From NCBI GenBank assembly GCA_016705695.1, contig JADJLA010000008.1:77203-141202 (forward strand): a DNA stretch of 64,000 nucleotides, written 5' to 3'. This document shows positions 55,798 through 63,368 of the stretch, in pieces. The notes under the pieces were generated by a model. It was given only the letters and a program-made list of their open reading frames with translations. It ran no database searches and had not been told where the DNA came from. This DNA comes from Sphingobacteriaceae bacterium. Lineage in GTDB: Bacteria; Bacteroidota; Bacteroidia; B-17B0; Aurantibacillaceae. The first letter of the stretch is position 1. Each line of letters begins with the position of its first letter. The position numbers and the translations under genes were made by a program.

Positions 55798-56532
55798 TTA
55801 TTCTTTGAAGTCAAAGCTTAAAACTTTAAATGTTGTGCGTCTATTTTTAGACCTTAAAGCTTCTTTTTCCTCAACCGTCTTTGCTTCTTTGATGTAATTA
55901 TTTGTGACCAAAAGTTGGGACGAACCAAAACCCTTTATTTTCATTCGCCTTTCATTAATACCTTTTTCGATCAGTTTTGATTTTACAATTTGAGCTCGAG
56001 AGTCAGATAAGGCTTGAACGTCTTTTTCCCCAGTGTCGCAATGAGCATTAATTTCAATGACAATAGCTGGATTGTCCAAGAGTATTTGATAAATCACGTA
56101 TAGGGAGTCGTCGGACCCTATAAGATCAGTTGAATTTTTTTTGAATACAATTTCGGGTTGTCCGCGACAAATTGCAGGCTTGAGTTCAAAATTTACAACA
56201 AAAGTCATGTCTTGGCGCAAGTATACTTTCCTTTTGTCATGGTTTTGCATATAACTTGTCCTATTGTTGCTGCAGGGTTTTGTCTTCGCTGTAACTTTTA
56301 TAGAAACGAAAACTGTAGTGTCGCTGATTTTAACTTTTGTGCCGTAAGAACCATTACAGTCTGAAGCGCAGGTCTTAATGATTTTGCCAGTCATGTCCGT
56401 AATAATTATTTCAGCGTCCTTAATAAAAGTGTGGTTGTCCTGGTCAAGAACAATACCAGAAATACTTACGGAGTCTAATTGTCCATAAAGCGATGTCGAA
56501 AGGAGGAAAAATATTATTATTAATGTCCGCAT
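55798..56532 (-). CDS. OmpA-like domain exported protein
   Basis: 244 residues with a signal peptide (IIIFFLLSTSLYGQ). Residues 25-115 form a carboxypeptidase-regulatory-like beta sandwich (ISGIVLDQDNHTFIKDAEI). An OmpA/MotB C-terminal domain follows: IVFKKNSTDLIGSDDSLY, VIEINAHCDTGEKDVQALS, RAQIVKSKLIEKGI and LRSKNRRTTFKVL, with the conserved NRR. The usual GHTD reads AHCD. It should bind peptidoglycan in the periplasm. Start is 33 bp from one attC-like site and stop is 47 bp from the other. Confidence 0.85.
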   Translation of the reverse strand: MRTLIIIFFLLSTSLYGQLDSVSISGIVLDQDNHTFIKDAEIIITDMTGKIIKTCASDCNGSYGTKVKISDTTVFVSIKVTAKTKPCSNNRTSYMQNHDKRKVYLRQDMTFVVNFELKPAICRGQPEIVFKKNSTDLIGSDDSLYVIYQILLDNPAIVIEINAHCDTGEKDVQALSDSRAQIVKSKLIEKGINERRMKIKGFGSSQLLVTNNYIKEAKTVEEKEALRSKNRRTTFKVLSFDFKE

Positions 56533-56565
56533 TTTTTTTTTCGAGATGTCTGTCCGCCCTATTAC

Positions 56566-56747
56566 TTATAACGTTTGGCGGACTGGCGCAGTTGGGCTTT
56601 CGAAGCTCAATGATTGTTTACCGACCAAAGGTTATTTAAAGATACTAAAGGAATTTAGCGAGAGCAAATAAAATTCCCGAAGGGACATATTTAATAGCTC
56701 CGAGCGATGTGATATTTTCCCCAATTGCGCTAGACCGCCTGTTAGGT
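56566..56747 (-). repeat. attC-like site 6 (long-loop family)
   Basis: Ends TTATAAC and GTTAGGT, 182 bp. Inner arms GGCGGACTGGCGCAGTTGGG and CCCAATTGCGCTAGACCGCC pair at 18 of 20 positions. It is duplicated at 59265-59447 as part of the repeated geneless cassette. Confidence 0.85.
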
Positions 56748-57145
56748 GTAGTTGCTGACAGCACGCTTTAGCTACGTCTACTCAGGGACGATCACATGTT
56801 TTAGATTAAAAAATTACGCTAATCTTTTCTGATTGGCGTCAGTTTTTTATCGAAAGAGAAAAGGCGTCAGACCATTTTACTAAAGGGAAAACATAGCATT
56901 GCTACAAATTATAGCAAAATTTGACTTTGTCATTTTTTGGGAACTTTACATCGCAAAGTTGCTTAAAGCGACGCCAGTCGTTCGAAAGCGAGCTTTCGCG
57001 ACTTTTGTCGAAGCAACTTGACCGATAAGTTCTAAAAAATTATAAAGCATATTTTTCTTTGTCTGCTGTGATTTACCCAAAAAAATTCTGCGAGCTTTTT
57101 CTTTAAAACTGTGTCGTCTTGAAGTCGTGGTGAGCAGCAATTACA
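56748..57145. repeat. Geneless cassette, copy 2 (complete)
   Basis: 398 bp. With site 6 it forms a unit nearly identical to 59268-59854. The identity begins at TAAC of the left site and ends at TAAC of the right one. It contains the nested hairpin at about 56954-57021 and GGCGTCAGACCATTTTACTAA. A minus-strand frame of 64 codons needs a TTG start inside the cassette's terminal repeat and ends differently in the other copies, so it is not called a gene. The body may encode an RNA or only carry a site. Confidence 0.75.
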
Positions 57146-57241
57146 CTCTAACGTTTTGCGGCCTTGCCTAGTTTTTTGCTATGTCAAGTTACGCATTTGA
57201 GCGTTAACACGCAAAAAATTAGGCAAGACCGCTGGTTATAG
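57146..57241 (-). repeat. attC-like site 7 (short-loop family)
   Basis: Ends CTCTAAC and GTTATAG, 96 bp. Inner arms GCGGCCTTGCCTA and TAGGCAAGACCGC. Loop TTTTTTGCTATGTCAAG, GCATTTGAGCGTTAACAC, GCAAAAAAT. Confidence 0.85.
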
Positions 57242-57276
57242 GTAGTGTGCCGTACAAACGTTCACGCAGTTTTTCA

Positions 57277-58488
57277 CTAGTTGGTCTTTACCAACTTTTT
57301 TGTCACCGTACCAAACGAGGTCTTAAAATGAATTTGATATAGTCCGTTACTTAAGTCCGATGTCTGCAAAATGATTTGATTATTTTAGGATCTAAGTCCT
57401 GTTGTCGAATTACTTGTCCGAGGGAATTAGTTATACTAACTAGTGAAATGCCTTGCGTAAAGGAAATATTTAAATTGTCAGAAGTCGGATTAGGAGATAA
57501 ATTAATGTTGTCGGAATACATTTGAAGGTCGTTAAAGCCTACACCACTTTGGTAAACAACGACGGTGTCGTATTTTATTACTCCGCAAATGTCTTGTTTT
57601 ACAATATAAGTACTTGTCGGCGTTGTCGGTGTAACCCAAATGCCAGCCGCGGTGTCAATGGCATTTGTCATATTTGGTAATTTAAACCACATACAAGCTT
57701 CATCGATTCCAACGTCTTGTGGTCGGCCAATGTAAACGCTGTTTCCAGGAATGCAAAAAGCGTCTGGGCCAGCAAAGGCCGGAAGATTAATGTCGATACA
57801 AGAAACATCATCGATACCAACGTCCGCGGCAACAAATGGGAGACTAGAAGGCAAGATTAAGGTTTTAGTAGTCGCTGCATCAGTTTTAAAATTTCCTATT
57901 ACCATAAATTTTTCATTACCAGTCGCAACGAAGGTGCCAGTGACAAGCGTCCAATTTAAAGTGTCTGAAATTATATTACCAGTTGGATTTTGAACCTGAG
58001 GGACTAAATACGGTAAAGGAACACAGCAAGTAGTGATCGTGTCAAGTGAATTGTCGCTAAAGTGAGCAGCAAAACCATCAATGCCGTATGATGATGGATT
58101 ACCAATAGAAACATAAAATTTTACACAGTAGGTTTTTCCAGATTGCAGATTCGCTTTTAATCGGTTTCGCAAATAGCCTCTATTTTGTGGTTGACATTGC
58201 GGTGGTTGACATAGAAAGGCCCCATAACAAAAATTATTTCCTGTTCTTGGCCATTGAAAAGTTAAGGAGTAAGGAACATTTGGAAAACATGTGCTATAGA
58301 ACGCAACATTTGCAGACATTGTTGAATCAATAGAGCGCCAGTGCTTCACTGTTTAGCAAAGGGATTGTACAGTTCCACTTTTCCTCGAAGCTGCCATTTT
58401 GGACATAGTTAGCAATTTGTTGCCCACGTACAAAAAAGATCGAAAGTCCGAGCGAAAATAAAATGAATATGTATTTTTTTCTTGTCAT
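57277..58488 (-). pseudogene. Secreted T9SS protein, two frameshifts
   Basis: From the ATG at 58488 a signal peptide (YIFILFSLGLSIFFVRGQ) and VQNGSFEEKWNCTIPLLN are read. The frame shifts near 58350 into KHWRSIDSTMSANVAFYS and continues through a jelly-roll-like region (GKTYCVKFYVSIGNPSS, FVAADVGIDDVSCID). A sorting domain starts at NINLSPNPTSDNLNISF. Near 57388 one missing A shifts it again. Corrected, it ends DLSNGLYQIHFKTSFGTVTK, then KLVKTN and a stop at 57277-57279. Both breaks are single-base, so a working gene with sequence errors is as likely as decay. The stop is 35 bp from site 7. Confidence 0.75.
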
Positions 58489-58513
58489 TAAATTCGGACT
58501 GTCGGCACATTAC

Positions 58514-58695
58514 TTATAACGTTTGGCAAGCAAAAGTAGGCGGGCTTTCGAAGCATCAACTTACTTTACCTACAAAAGGTTATTTAAAGATAAATGTTTT
58601 TTAGTGAGCCGCAAACAAAATTTCCCGAAGGGGCCGCTGTCTTGCGCGCGAACGATGACCGAGTCTGCCCGCTTACTTTTGCTTGCTGGTTAGTG
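58514..58695 (-). repeat. attC-like site 8 (long-loop family)
   Basis: Ends TTATAAC and GTTAGTG, 182 bp. Inner arms GGCAAGCAAAAGTAGGCGGG and CCCGCTTACTTTTGCTTGCT pair closely. Loop has TTCGAAGCATC and GGTTATTTAAAGATAAA. Confidence 0.83.
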
Positions 58696-58736
58696 GTAGT
58701 AGCCGCCCCGCAGATACGTCACGCTGACGTGTCTGC

Positions 58737-59222
58737 TTAGTTTTTTTTAATTGGGTTTAAAATTTCTGTTTCAAATACTTGTATAAACTTGTCATTTTCA
58801 TTTGAACTTAAGTCATGGTTAATCTTTTGCCAATTCCCAATAGAAAGTCCTTTATTAATAGAAACAAAAGCGAATGTTGTTTTACTCTTTGTTAAAGGTC
58901 TAGTCCAAGCGTAAATTATTACATTTTCTTTTTTGAGATAAAAGTATATATGATACCAATGGTCTGAGCTGTCCTTTCTTTCGTCGGGCAAGTCAAAAGA
59001 ACCTGAATTGTCTATTTTTACTTTTGGAACAATATAATCAGGATTGTCAGCCTTAAATTTAGCAATTGCTTGAATGATTTTGTCCTCGGAAAAGTTTAAT
59101 TCATAAGTCTGTGCATATGGATAACTGCCAGGAGCGAATAAGGTCGAAAGTTTATATATTCCAAATGAAATTAAAACGAGTCCGCCGATAATTAAAATGA
59201 CCCACTTAAAAGTTTTATTCAT
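58737..59222 (-). CDS. Membrane-anchored protein of unknown function
   Basis: 161 residues. One N-terminal hydrophobic helix (WVILIIGGLVLISFGIY, residues 7-23) is followed by a soluble domain with DERKDSSDHWYHIYFYLK and GNWQKINHDLSSNENDKFI. I do not recognise the family. The helix has no obvious cleavage site, so it is probably a signal anchor with the domain outside the inner membrane. It sits 41 bp after one site and 42 bp before the other, a complete cassette. Confidence 0.75.
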   Translation of the reverse strand: MNKTFKWVILIIGGLVLISFGIYKLSTLFAPGSYPYAQTYELNFSEDKIIQAIAKFKADNPDYIVPKVKIDNSGSFDLPDERKDSSDHWYHIYFYLKKENVIIYAWTRPLTKSKTTFAFVSINKGLSIGNWQKINHDLSSNENDKFIQVFETEILNPIKKN

Positions 59223-59264
59223 GTCTGATTCTTTTGTCTACCGAGGTCTGTCCGCGGCTATTAC

Positions 59265-59447
59265 CACTAACGTTTGGCGGACTGGCGCAGTTGGGCTTTC
59301 GAAGCTCAATGATTGTTTACCGACCAAAGGTTATTTAAAGATACTAAAGGAATTTAGCGAGAGCAAATAAAATTCCCGAAGGGACATATTTAATAGCTCC
59401 GAGCGATGTGATACTTTCCCCCAATTGCGCTAGACCGCCTGTTAGGT
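59265..59447 (-). repeat. attC-like site 9 (long-loop family, copy of site 6)
   Basis: Ends CACTAAC and GTTAGGT, 183 bp. From TAAC onward it is almost identical to site 6, with only the bases before TAAC differing. Those bases belong to the neighbouring cassette, as expected if crossover occurs at this point. Confidence 0.85.
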
Positions 59448-59847
59448 GTAGTTGCTGACAGCACGCTTTAGCTACGTCTACTCAGGGACGATCACATGTT
59501 TTAGATTAAAAAATTACGCTAATCTTTTCTGATTGGCGTCAGTTTTTTTATCGAAAGAGAAAAGGCGTCAGACCATTTTACTAAAGGGAAAACATAGCAT
59601 TGCTACAAATTATAGCAAAATTTGACTTTGTCATTTTTTTTCGGGAACTTTACATCGCAAGTTGCTTAAGCGACGCCAGTCGTTCGAAAGCGAGCTTTCG
59701 CGACTTTTGTCGAAGCAACTTGACCGATAAGTTCTAAAAAATTATAAAGCATATTTTTCTTTGTCTGCTGTGATTTACCCAAAAAAATTCTGCGAGCTTT
59801 TTCTTTAAAACTGTGTCGTCTTGAAGTCGTGGTGAGCAGCAATTACA
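59448..59847. repeat. Geneless cassette, copy 3 (complete)
   Basis: 400 bp, near-identical to copy 2 with a handful of single-base differences and small indels (GCAAGTTGCTTAAGCG here, two extra A in copy 2). The nested hairpin is intact at about 59658-59723. No ATG-started gene is seen. Confidence 0.75.
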
Positions 59848-59977
59848 CTCTAACGTTTGGCGACTAAAAGCAGGGCGGCTTTCGAAGCTTCCTGCGTCTA
59901 TACCGACAAAAGGTTTTATAAAGATACAAATGTTTTTATTCCCTCGTCCGCCGCCTTGATTTTAGTTGCTGTTACCA
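59848..59977 (-). repeat. attC-like site 10 (long-loop family)
   Basis: Ends CTCTAAC and GTTACCA, 130 bp. Inner arms GCGACTAAAAGCAGGGCGGC and GCCGCCTTGATTTTAGTTGC pair with few mismatches. Loop TTCGAAGCTTCCTGCG and AAAGATACAAATG. Confidence 0.84.
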
Positions 59978-59997
59978 GTTGGCCGCCGCACACAGTT

Positions 59998-60540
59998 TTA
60001 TTTTGGTTTGAGAGTGTCTTTTTTGTCAACCTCTTTGTATTCTTTTATAGAGTCAGGACTGTTTGAAAATCGTCCTTGAATTACAGTTCCTTTTTCAAAT
60101 GGATAAATTGTCATGCCTTCTCTTCTGCCTTTTTGTTCAAAAGTGTATTCTTGAACTTTTCCGTCTTCAGTATACATTTTACATTTACCAACCCAGCGAT
60201 TGTTTTGCCAAGTACCATCTTCTTTAATTTTGCCACTTTCGTAAAATAATTTTGCTGGACCTTCGGGTCTGCCGTCTTTGAACGTGAGAATGTTTTTGAT
60301 ATTGCCATTGCAAAAGTACTCTGTCCAAATGCCAATTTTTCGGTTGTCCTTGTATTTACCCTCCTCAGCTTTTTGGTCGGGCTTGTAGCAAGTACCTGGT
60401 CTATTTTTTCCAGTATAGATCCATTGTCCTTGCTTTTTATTATTTGAGTCGATGAAATTAATTGTGTCTGCTGTCTGCGATTTAATGTCGAACAGAATGC
60501 CGAGTGTCAGAATGAAAATATTTAATGTCCGCGTGGTCAT
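59998..60540 (-). CDS. YwqK/MORN-like repeat exported protein
   Basis: 180 residues with a signal peptide (LNIFILTLGILFDIKSQ). The mature part consists of short repeats of the YwqK/MORN type: KKQGQWIYTG, EEGKYKDNRKIGIWTEYFCNG, FKDGRPEGPAKLFYESG and GTWQNNRWVGKCKMYTEDG, about 22 residues each. Such beta-strand repeats occur in many secreted Bacteroidota proteins, with no single function. It lies 20 bp from site 10 and 50 bp from site 11. Confidence 0.8.
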   Translation of the reverse strand: MTTRTLNIFILTLGILFDIKSQTADTINFIDSNNKKQGQWIYTGKNRPGTCYKPDQKAEEGKYKDNRKIGIWTEYFCNGNIKNILTFKDGRPEGPAKLFYESGKIKEDGTWQNNRWVGKCKMYTEDGKVQEYTFEQKGRREGMTIYPFEKGTVIQGRFSNSPDSIKEYKEVDKKDTLKPK

Positions 60541-60590
60541 TTGTCTAACGAAATGTTTTTTGTCTACCGGGATTTGTCCCGGCGGCTTAC

Positions 60591-60686
60591 TGGTAACGTT
60601 TTGCAGCTACTTGTAGTTTTTTGCTATTGTCCACCCCTGCATTTGAGCGTTAACACGCAAAAAATTACAAGTAGGTGCTGTTATGC
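60591..60686 (-). repeat. attC-like site 11 (short-loop family)
   Basis: Ends TGGTAAC and GTTATGC, the latter identical to the core of many Vibrio repeats. 96 bp. Inner arms GCAGCTACTTGTA and TACAAGTAGGTGC. Loop TTTTTTGCTATTGTCC, GCATTTGAGCGTTAACAC, GCAAAAAAT. Confidence 0.86.
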
Positions 60687-60698
60687 GTATGGCCTTTA

Positions 60699-61517
60699 TC
60701 ACTTATGTATTATTTCCGCAGTCATGTCGAGTTTGTCGTGAATGTCTACGAAGAGTTTTTGAAATTTAATAAATCTGTCTTGACTGGATAAACTTGTCAC
60801 GACAGCGATGGCGCTACCGTATTGTTTATTGTGTCTTATCATTTGTCCGAGCAGTCTGTCGTATTCAGATGTCGTCGGATCTTTTTTTATTTCAATAGGA
60901 TACTTTTTGTTTAATAAAAGGTCTATGTTGGTGTCGCCCACTTCTTCTTCTACGTCATAGAACTGTTCAAGATACCTGCGGAGTTCAATTTTATAACCTT
61001 CTTCCCATCCGCGTTTTCTGTCAGGTGTCCAAGCATTTATTTTGTCAACGATTTCATAAAAGGTTTTATTTTTCTTGTCCGCTACAGCAAGTTTTGGGTC
61101 GTCGCGTTTTAATATTTTTAAAACATCTTTCCATTCAGCCTTGTCTTTATAGTTAGCAATAAAAACTTCAGGTAAGGTCAAGAAACTTAGTTTATGTACT
61201 TTTTTTATTCCGTCAGGTCTTGGATACAGGTCAGCCACATACCAGTCGGCTTGAACAGGAATTCGTTGATGTTGTCTGGCGAGTTCACCATATTGGTCAA
61301 GTATTTGAGAAAGGTCTGTCCTGGTGAGTTCAAGTTTATTTGGTTTGTCACCGCACTCATTTTGTAAAGTCGAATAAGGGTCTTTGCCGAAAACTTTTAG
61401 CAAGTCAAGGTCTTTGATTTTGTAATGTTTTAAGAACTCGTTCCTAAGCGGTTTTTGTCCGCCGTTAAGTTTTTTAAAAGCAAGGTATTTGTCTATATAG
61501 TCTTTTCTTTTGTCCAT
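60699..61517 (-). CDS. Predicted PD-(D/E)XK nuclease with N-terminal helical repeats
   Basis: 272 residues, no signal peptide. Residues 1-150 are helical, with LSQILDQYGELARQHQRIPVQADW resembling homing-endonuclease-associated repeats (quoted parts: LSQILDQYGELAR, RIPVQADWY). From about 185 the sequence GYKIELRRYLEQFYDVEEE, then NIDLLLNKKYPIEIKK, then YDRLLGQMIRHNKQYGSAI fits the restriction-endonuclease-like core: an early glutamate, the D...ExK catalytic motif and a Q-containing helix. A role in DNA cleavage, perhaps phage defence, is inference. It stops 12 bp before site 11 and starts 21 bp from site 12. Confidence 0.7.
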   Translation of the reverse strand: MDKRKDYIDKYLAFKKLNGGQKPLRNEFLKHYKIKDLDLLKVFGKDPYSTLQNECGDKPNKLELTRTDLSQILDQYGELARQHQRIPVQADWYVADLYPRPDGIKKVHKLSFLTLPEVFIANYKDKAEWKDVLKILKRDDPKLAVADKKNKTFYEIVDKINAWTPDRKRGWEEGYKIELRRYLEQFYDVEEEVGDTNIDLLLNKKYPIEIKKDPTTSEYDRLLGQMIRHNKQYGSAIAVVTSLSSQDRFIKFQKLFVDIHDKLDMTAEIIHK

Positions 61518-61538
61518 GTCTGTTGTCCTAAGGCTTAC

Positions 61539-61634
61539 GCATAACGTTTTGCGGCCTTGCGCCGTTTTTTGCTAAGTCCAAGTTACGCATTTGAGCGCTA
61601 ACCCGCAAAAAATGGAGCAAGACCGCTGTTATAA
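61539..61634 (-). repeat. attC-like site 12 (short-loop family)
   Basis: Ends GCATAAC and GTTATAA, 96 bp. Inner arms GCGGCCTTGCGCC and GGAGCAAGACCGC. Loop TTTTTTGCTAAGTCC, CATTTGAGCGCTAACC, GCAAAAAAT. Confidence 0.86.
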
Positions 61635-61664
61635 GCAGTTAATGCCACACAGATTTATCCTGCG

Positions 61665-62531
61665 TCAACCGAGTTTTTCGAGGTCTATATTCATTTGATA
61701 AATCTGCGAAATTGGAAATTGAAATCCGTAGGTCTGCCGTAACGTTTCAGTAACAATGTCAATGCGTGTCGAGAGAATATGTTTCCTATTCTTAGTCGGC
61801 CATTCAGTTAAAATTGAAACTAAATATTTTACTGGAGACTTATTTGGAATATTTGCCTGCGGAGGAATAAACCAAAGTCCGGAGCCGCTCATGCCGTATG
61901 TGTCTGGTGCAGTTTCCTGAACGTTTTTTTCGATGTCGAAAGTCCGTCGTTTGTTGTATTCGATAACAATATTTCGATGTATGTCGCAGCCAAACTGAGC
62001 ATACATGCTTGGGTCAATCGGAATTGTCGGGAAGTAATTTGGCTTAGCTATTATTTTATTTTCGAGAAGTTTCAGTTTAGTCTGCTTCTTAGAAGCAGGA
62101 TAACCGTAATACATATAATACAAATTGTTTACTAAGTTGTGATTTAAACCCAAGTATTTTCCGTCGAGAAAAGAATAAAAAGATAAAAGAGGCGAAATAA
62201 TGTCGGGATGAAGCTCAAGAATAGCGAGGTCTGTGGTGTCTTTTTGTCTGGAGGTATTTATTTTATTTGTATTAAGTTGTCCGCCAATTGGGGTGTAATT
62301 TTTTTCACCGAGTGTTGTCGGCGCATAAAGTTGTCCGTCGTAACTTTCAAACACATGTGCTGCAGATAAAAGAAAATGCATGTCACCAACCTTAACAAAG
62401 ACTCCGCTTCCACGTGCCTTCGGAATGCTGTCGGCAATTGAAAAGAGTTGACACGTGCATTCACGAATGTCTTTCAAGGCGTCTAGTCTTGTCTGGAAAT
62501 ATGGATCTGTCTCAGCGATGTCGTCCTGCAT
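61665..62531 (-). CDS. Trypsin-like peptidase domain protein (cytosolic)
   Basis: 288 residues from the ATG at 62531, 7 bp from site 13. The open frame continues upstream to 62603 only because it runs into that attC-like site. The trypsin-like triad is visible: HFLLSAAHVFESYDG (His), DTTDLAILELHPD (Asp) and TYGMSGSGLWFIPP (Ser). There is no signal peptide, unlike the protease cassette at 53 kb, and the two are not close relatives. Trypsin-like domains without export signals occur in several bacterial stress and defence proteins, but its role here is unknown. Confidence 0.8.
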   Translation of the reverse strand: MQDDIAETDPYFQTRLDALKDIRECTCQLFSIADSIPKARGSGVFVKVGDMHFLLSAAHVFESYDGQLYAPTTLGEKNYTPIGGQLNTNKINTSRQKDTTDLAILELHPDIISPLLSFYSFLDGKYLGLNHNLVNNLYYMYYGYPASKKQTKLKLLENKIIAKPNYFPTIPIDPSMYAQFGCDIHRNIVIEYNKRRTFDIEKNVQETAPDTYGMSGSGLWFIPPQANIPNKSPVKYLVSILTEWPTKNRKHILSTRIDIVTETLRQTYGFQFPISQIYQMNIDLEKLG

Positions 62532-62538
62532 TAATTGC

Positions 62539-62633
62539 TTATAACGTTTTCCAAGCAAGCGTAGTTTTTTGCTTGTCCAAGTTATGCATTTGAGCGTTAA
62601 CACGCAAAAAATTATGCTTGCTTGGTGTTAGCC
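62539..62633 (-). repeat. attC-like site 13 (short-loop family)
   Basis: Ends TTATAAC and GTTAGCC, 95 bp. Inner arms CCAAGCAAGCGTA and TATGCTTGCTTGG. Loop TTTTTTGCTTGTCC, GCATTTGAGCGTTAACAC, GCAAAAAAT. Confidence 0.86.
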
Positions 62634-62655
62634 CATGTTGCTGCCACACAGTTTT

Positions 62656-63330
62656 TTATTGACAGTCTTGAGGTAAAGCGTCGAGAAAGTCAAAACCGTC
62701 TGTGCATTCGTTTGTACTTATTAGTCTTGTCACAAATTTAGTTTTGTCAAATACGAATTTTATTGCGTAAGAACCAATACCATCAGAAGCAGAAATATAC
62801 AGGAAAATAAATTTTTTGTCTTTGGAAAGATAAGCTTCGATTGTCTCGGTATGAACTTCATAAAAGTTTGCGAATGAGCTTTTAGGAATTGTCAACCAAT
62901 TGCCATTAAATTTTATTTTGATGTATTTTATTTCTGTCTTTGGAAAATCACCGTCAACACCATAAGCCAGCTTATCGTCTATGAGATTTTTAGCTATTAA
63001 GTGGTCAATTCTTTTTTCATTATGAATAAATTTCCAGACTGTGTCCGAGAAATATAATTTGTGTTTTGTCGGCTCAAACTTGCCTAAGCCCAGAGCGATT
63101 GAAACTTTGTTTCCTGTTTTTGAATTACAATTTAATGTCGCGGAACTGTCGGTGAAACTTAAACCGTTGAGTTTTTCCAAATGGTGTCTGTCGTGAATAT
63201 AAATTGTGTCTTTGGGAGAGATTAAATGATGCATTAACTCGTCCTTAAATTGCCATCGTGGTTTCATTTGTCCGAACGAAAACTGTGTCGACAAGCTTAT
63301 TAAGAAAAAGATGATTTGTCTGTATGTCAT
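62656..63330 (-). CDS. Exported protein of unknown function
   Basis: 224 residues with a signal peptide (IIFFLISLSTQFSFGQ). The mature protein is rich in short beta strands (KYIKIKFNGNWLTIP, FIFLYISASDGIGSYAIKFVF), with a final cysteine pair NECTDGFDFLDALPQDCQ. I do not recognise a domain. Start is 38 bp from site 14 and stop is 22 bp from site 13, so it forms a normal cassette. Confidence 0.75.
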   Translation of the reverse strand: MTYRQIIFFLISLSTQFSFGQMKPRWQFKDELMHHLISPKDTIYIHDRHHLEKLNGLSFTDSSATLNCNSKTGNKVSIALGLGKFEPTKHKLYFSDTVWKFIHNEKRIDHLIAKNLIDDKLAYGVDGDFPKTEIKYIKIKFNGNWLTIPKSSFANFYEVHTETIEAYLSKDKKFIFLYISASDGIGSYAIKFVFDKTKFVTRLISTNECTDGFDFLDALPQDCQ

Positions 63331-63368
63331 TATTTTTTGTCTGATGATTACTCGTCCGCAGCAATTGG

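Noticed and set aside
56946..57140. 64-codon minus-strand reading frame in the repeated geneless cassette
   Set aside because: It needs a TTG start inside the cassette terminal repeat. It ends differently in the other copies because of small indels, and the peptide shows no protein features.
62532..62603. Upstream extension of the trypsin-like gene to 62603
   Set aside because: The extension reads through attC-like site 13. All other cassette genes start after their site, and an ATG at 62531 fits.
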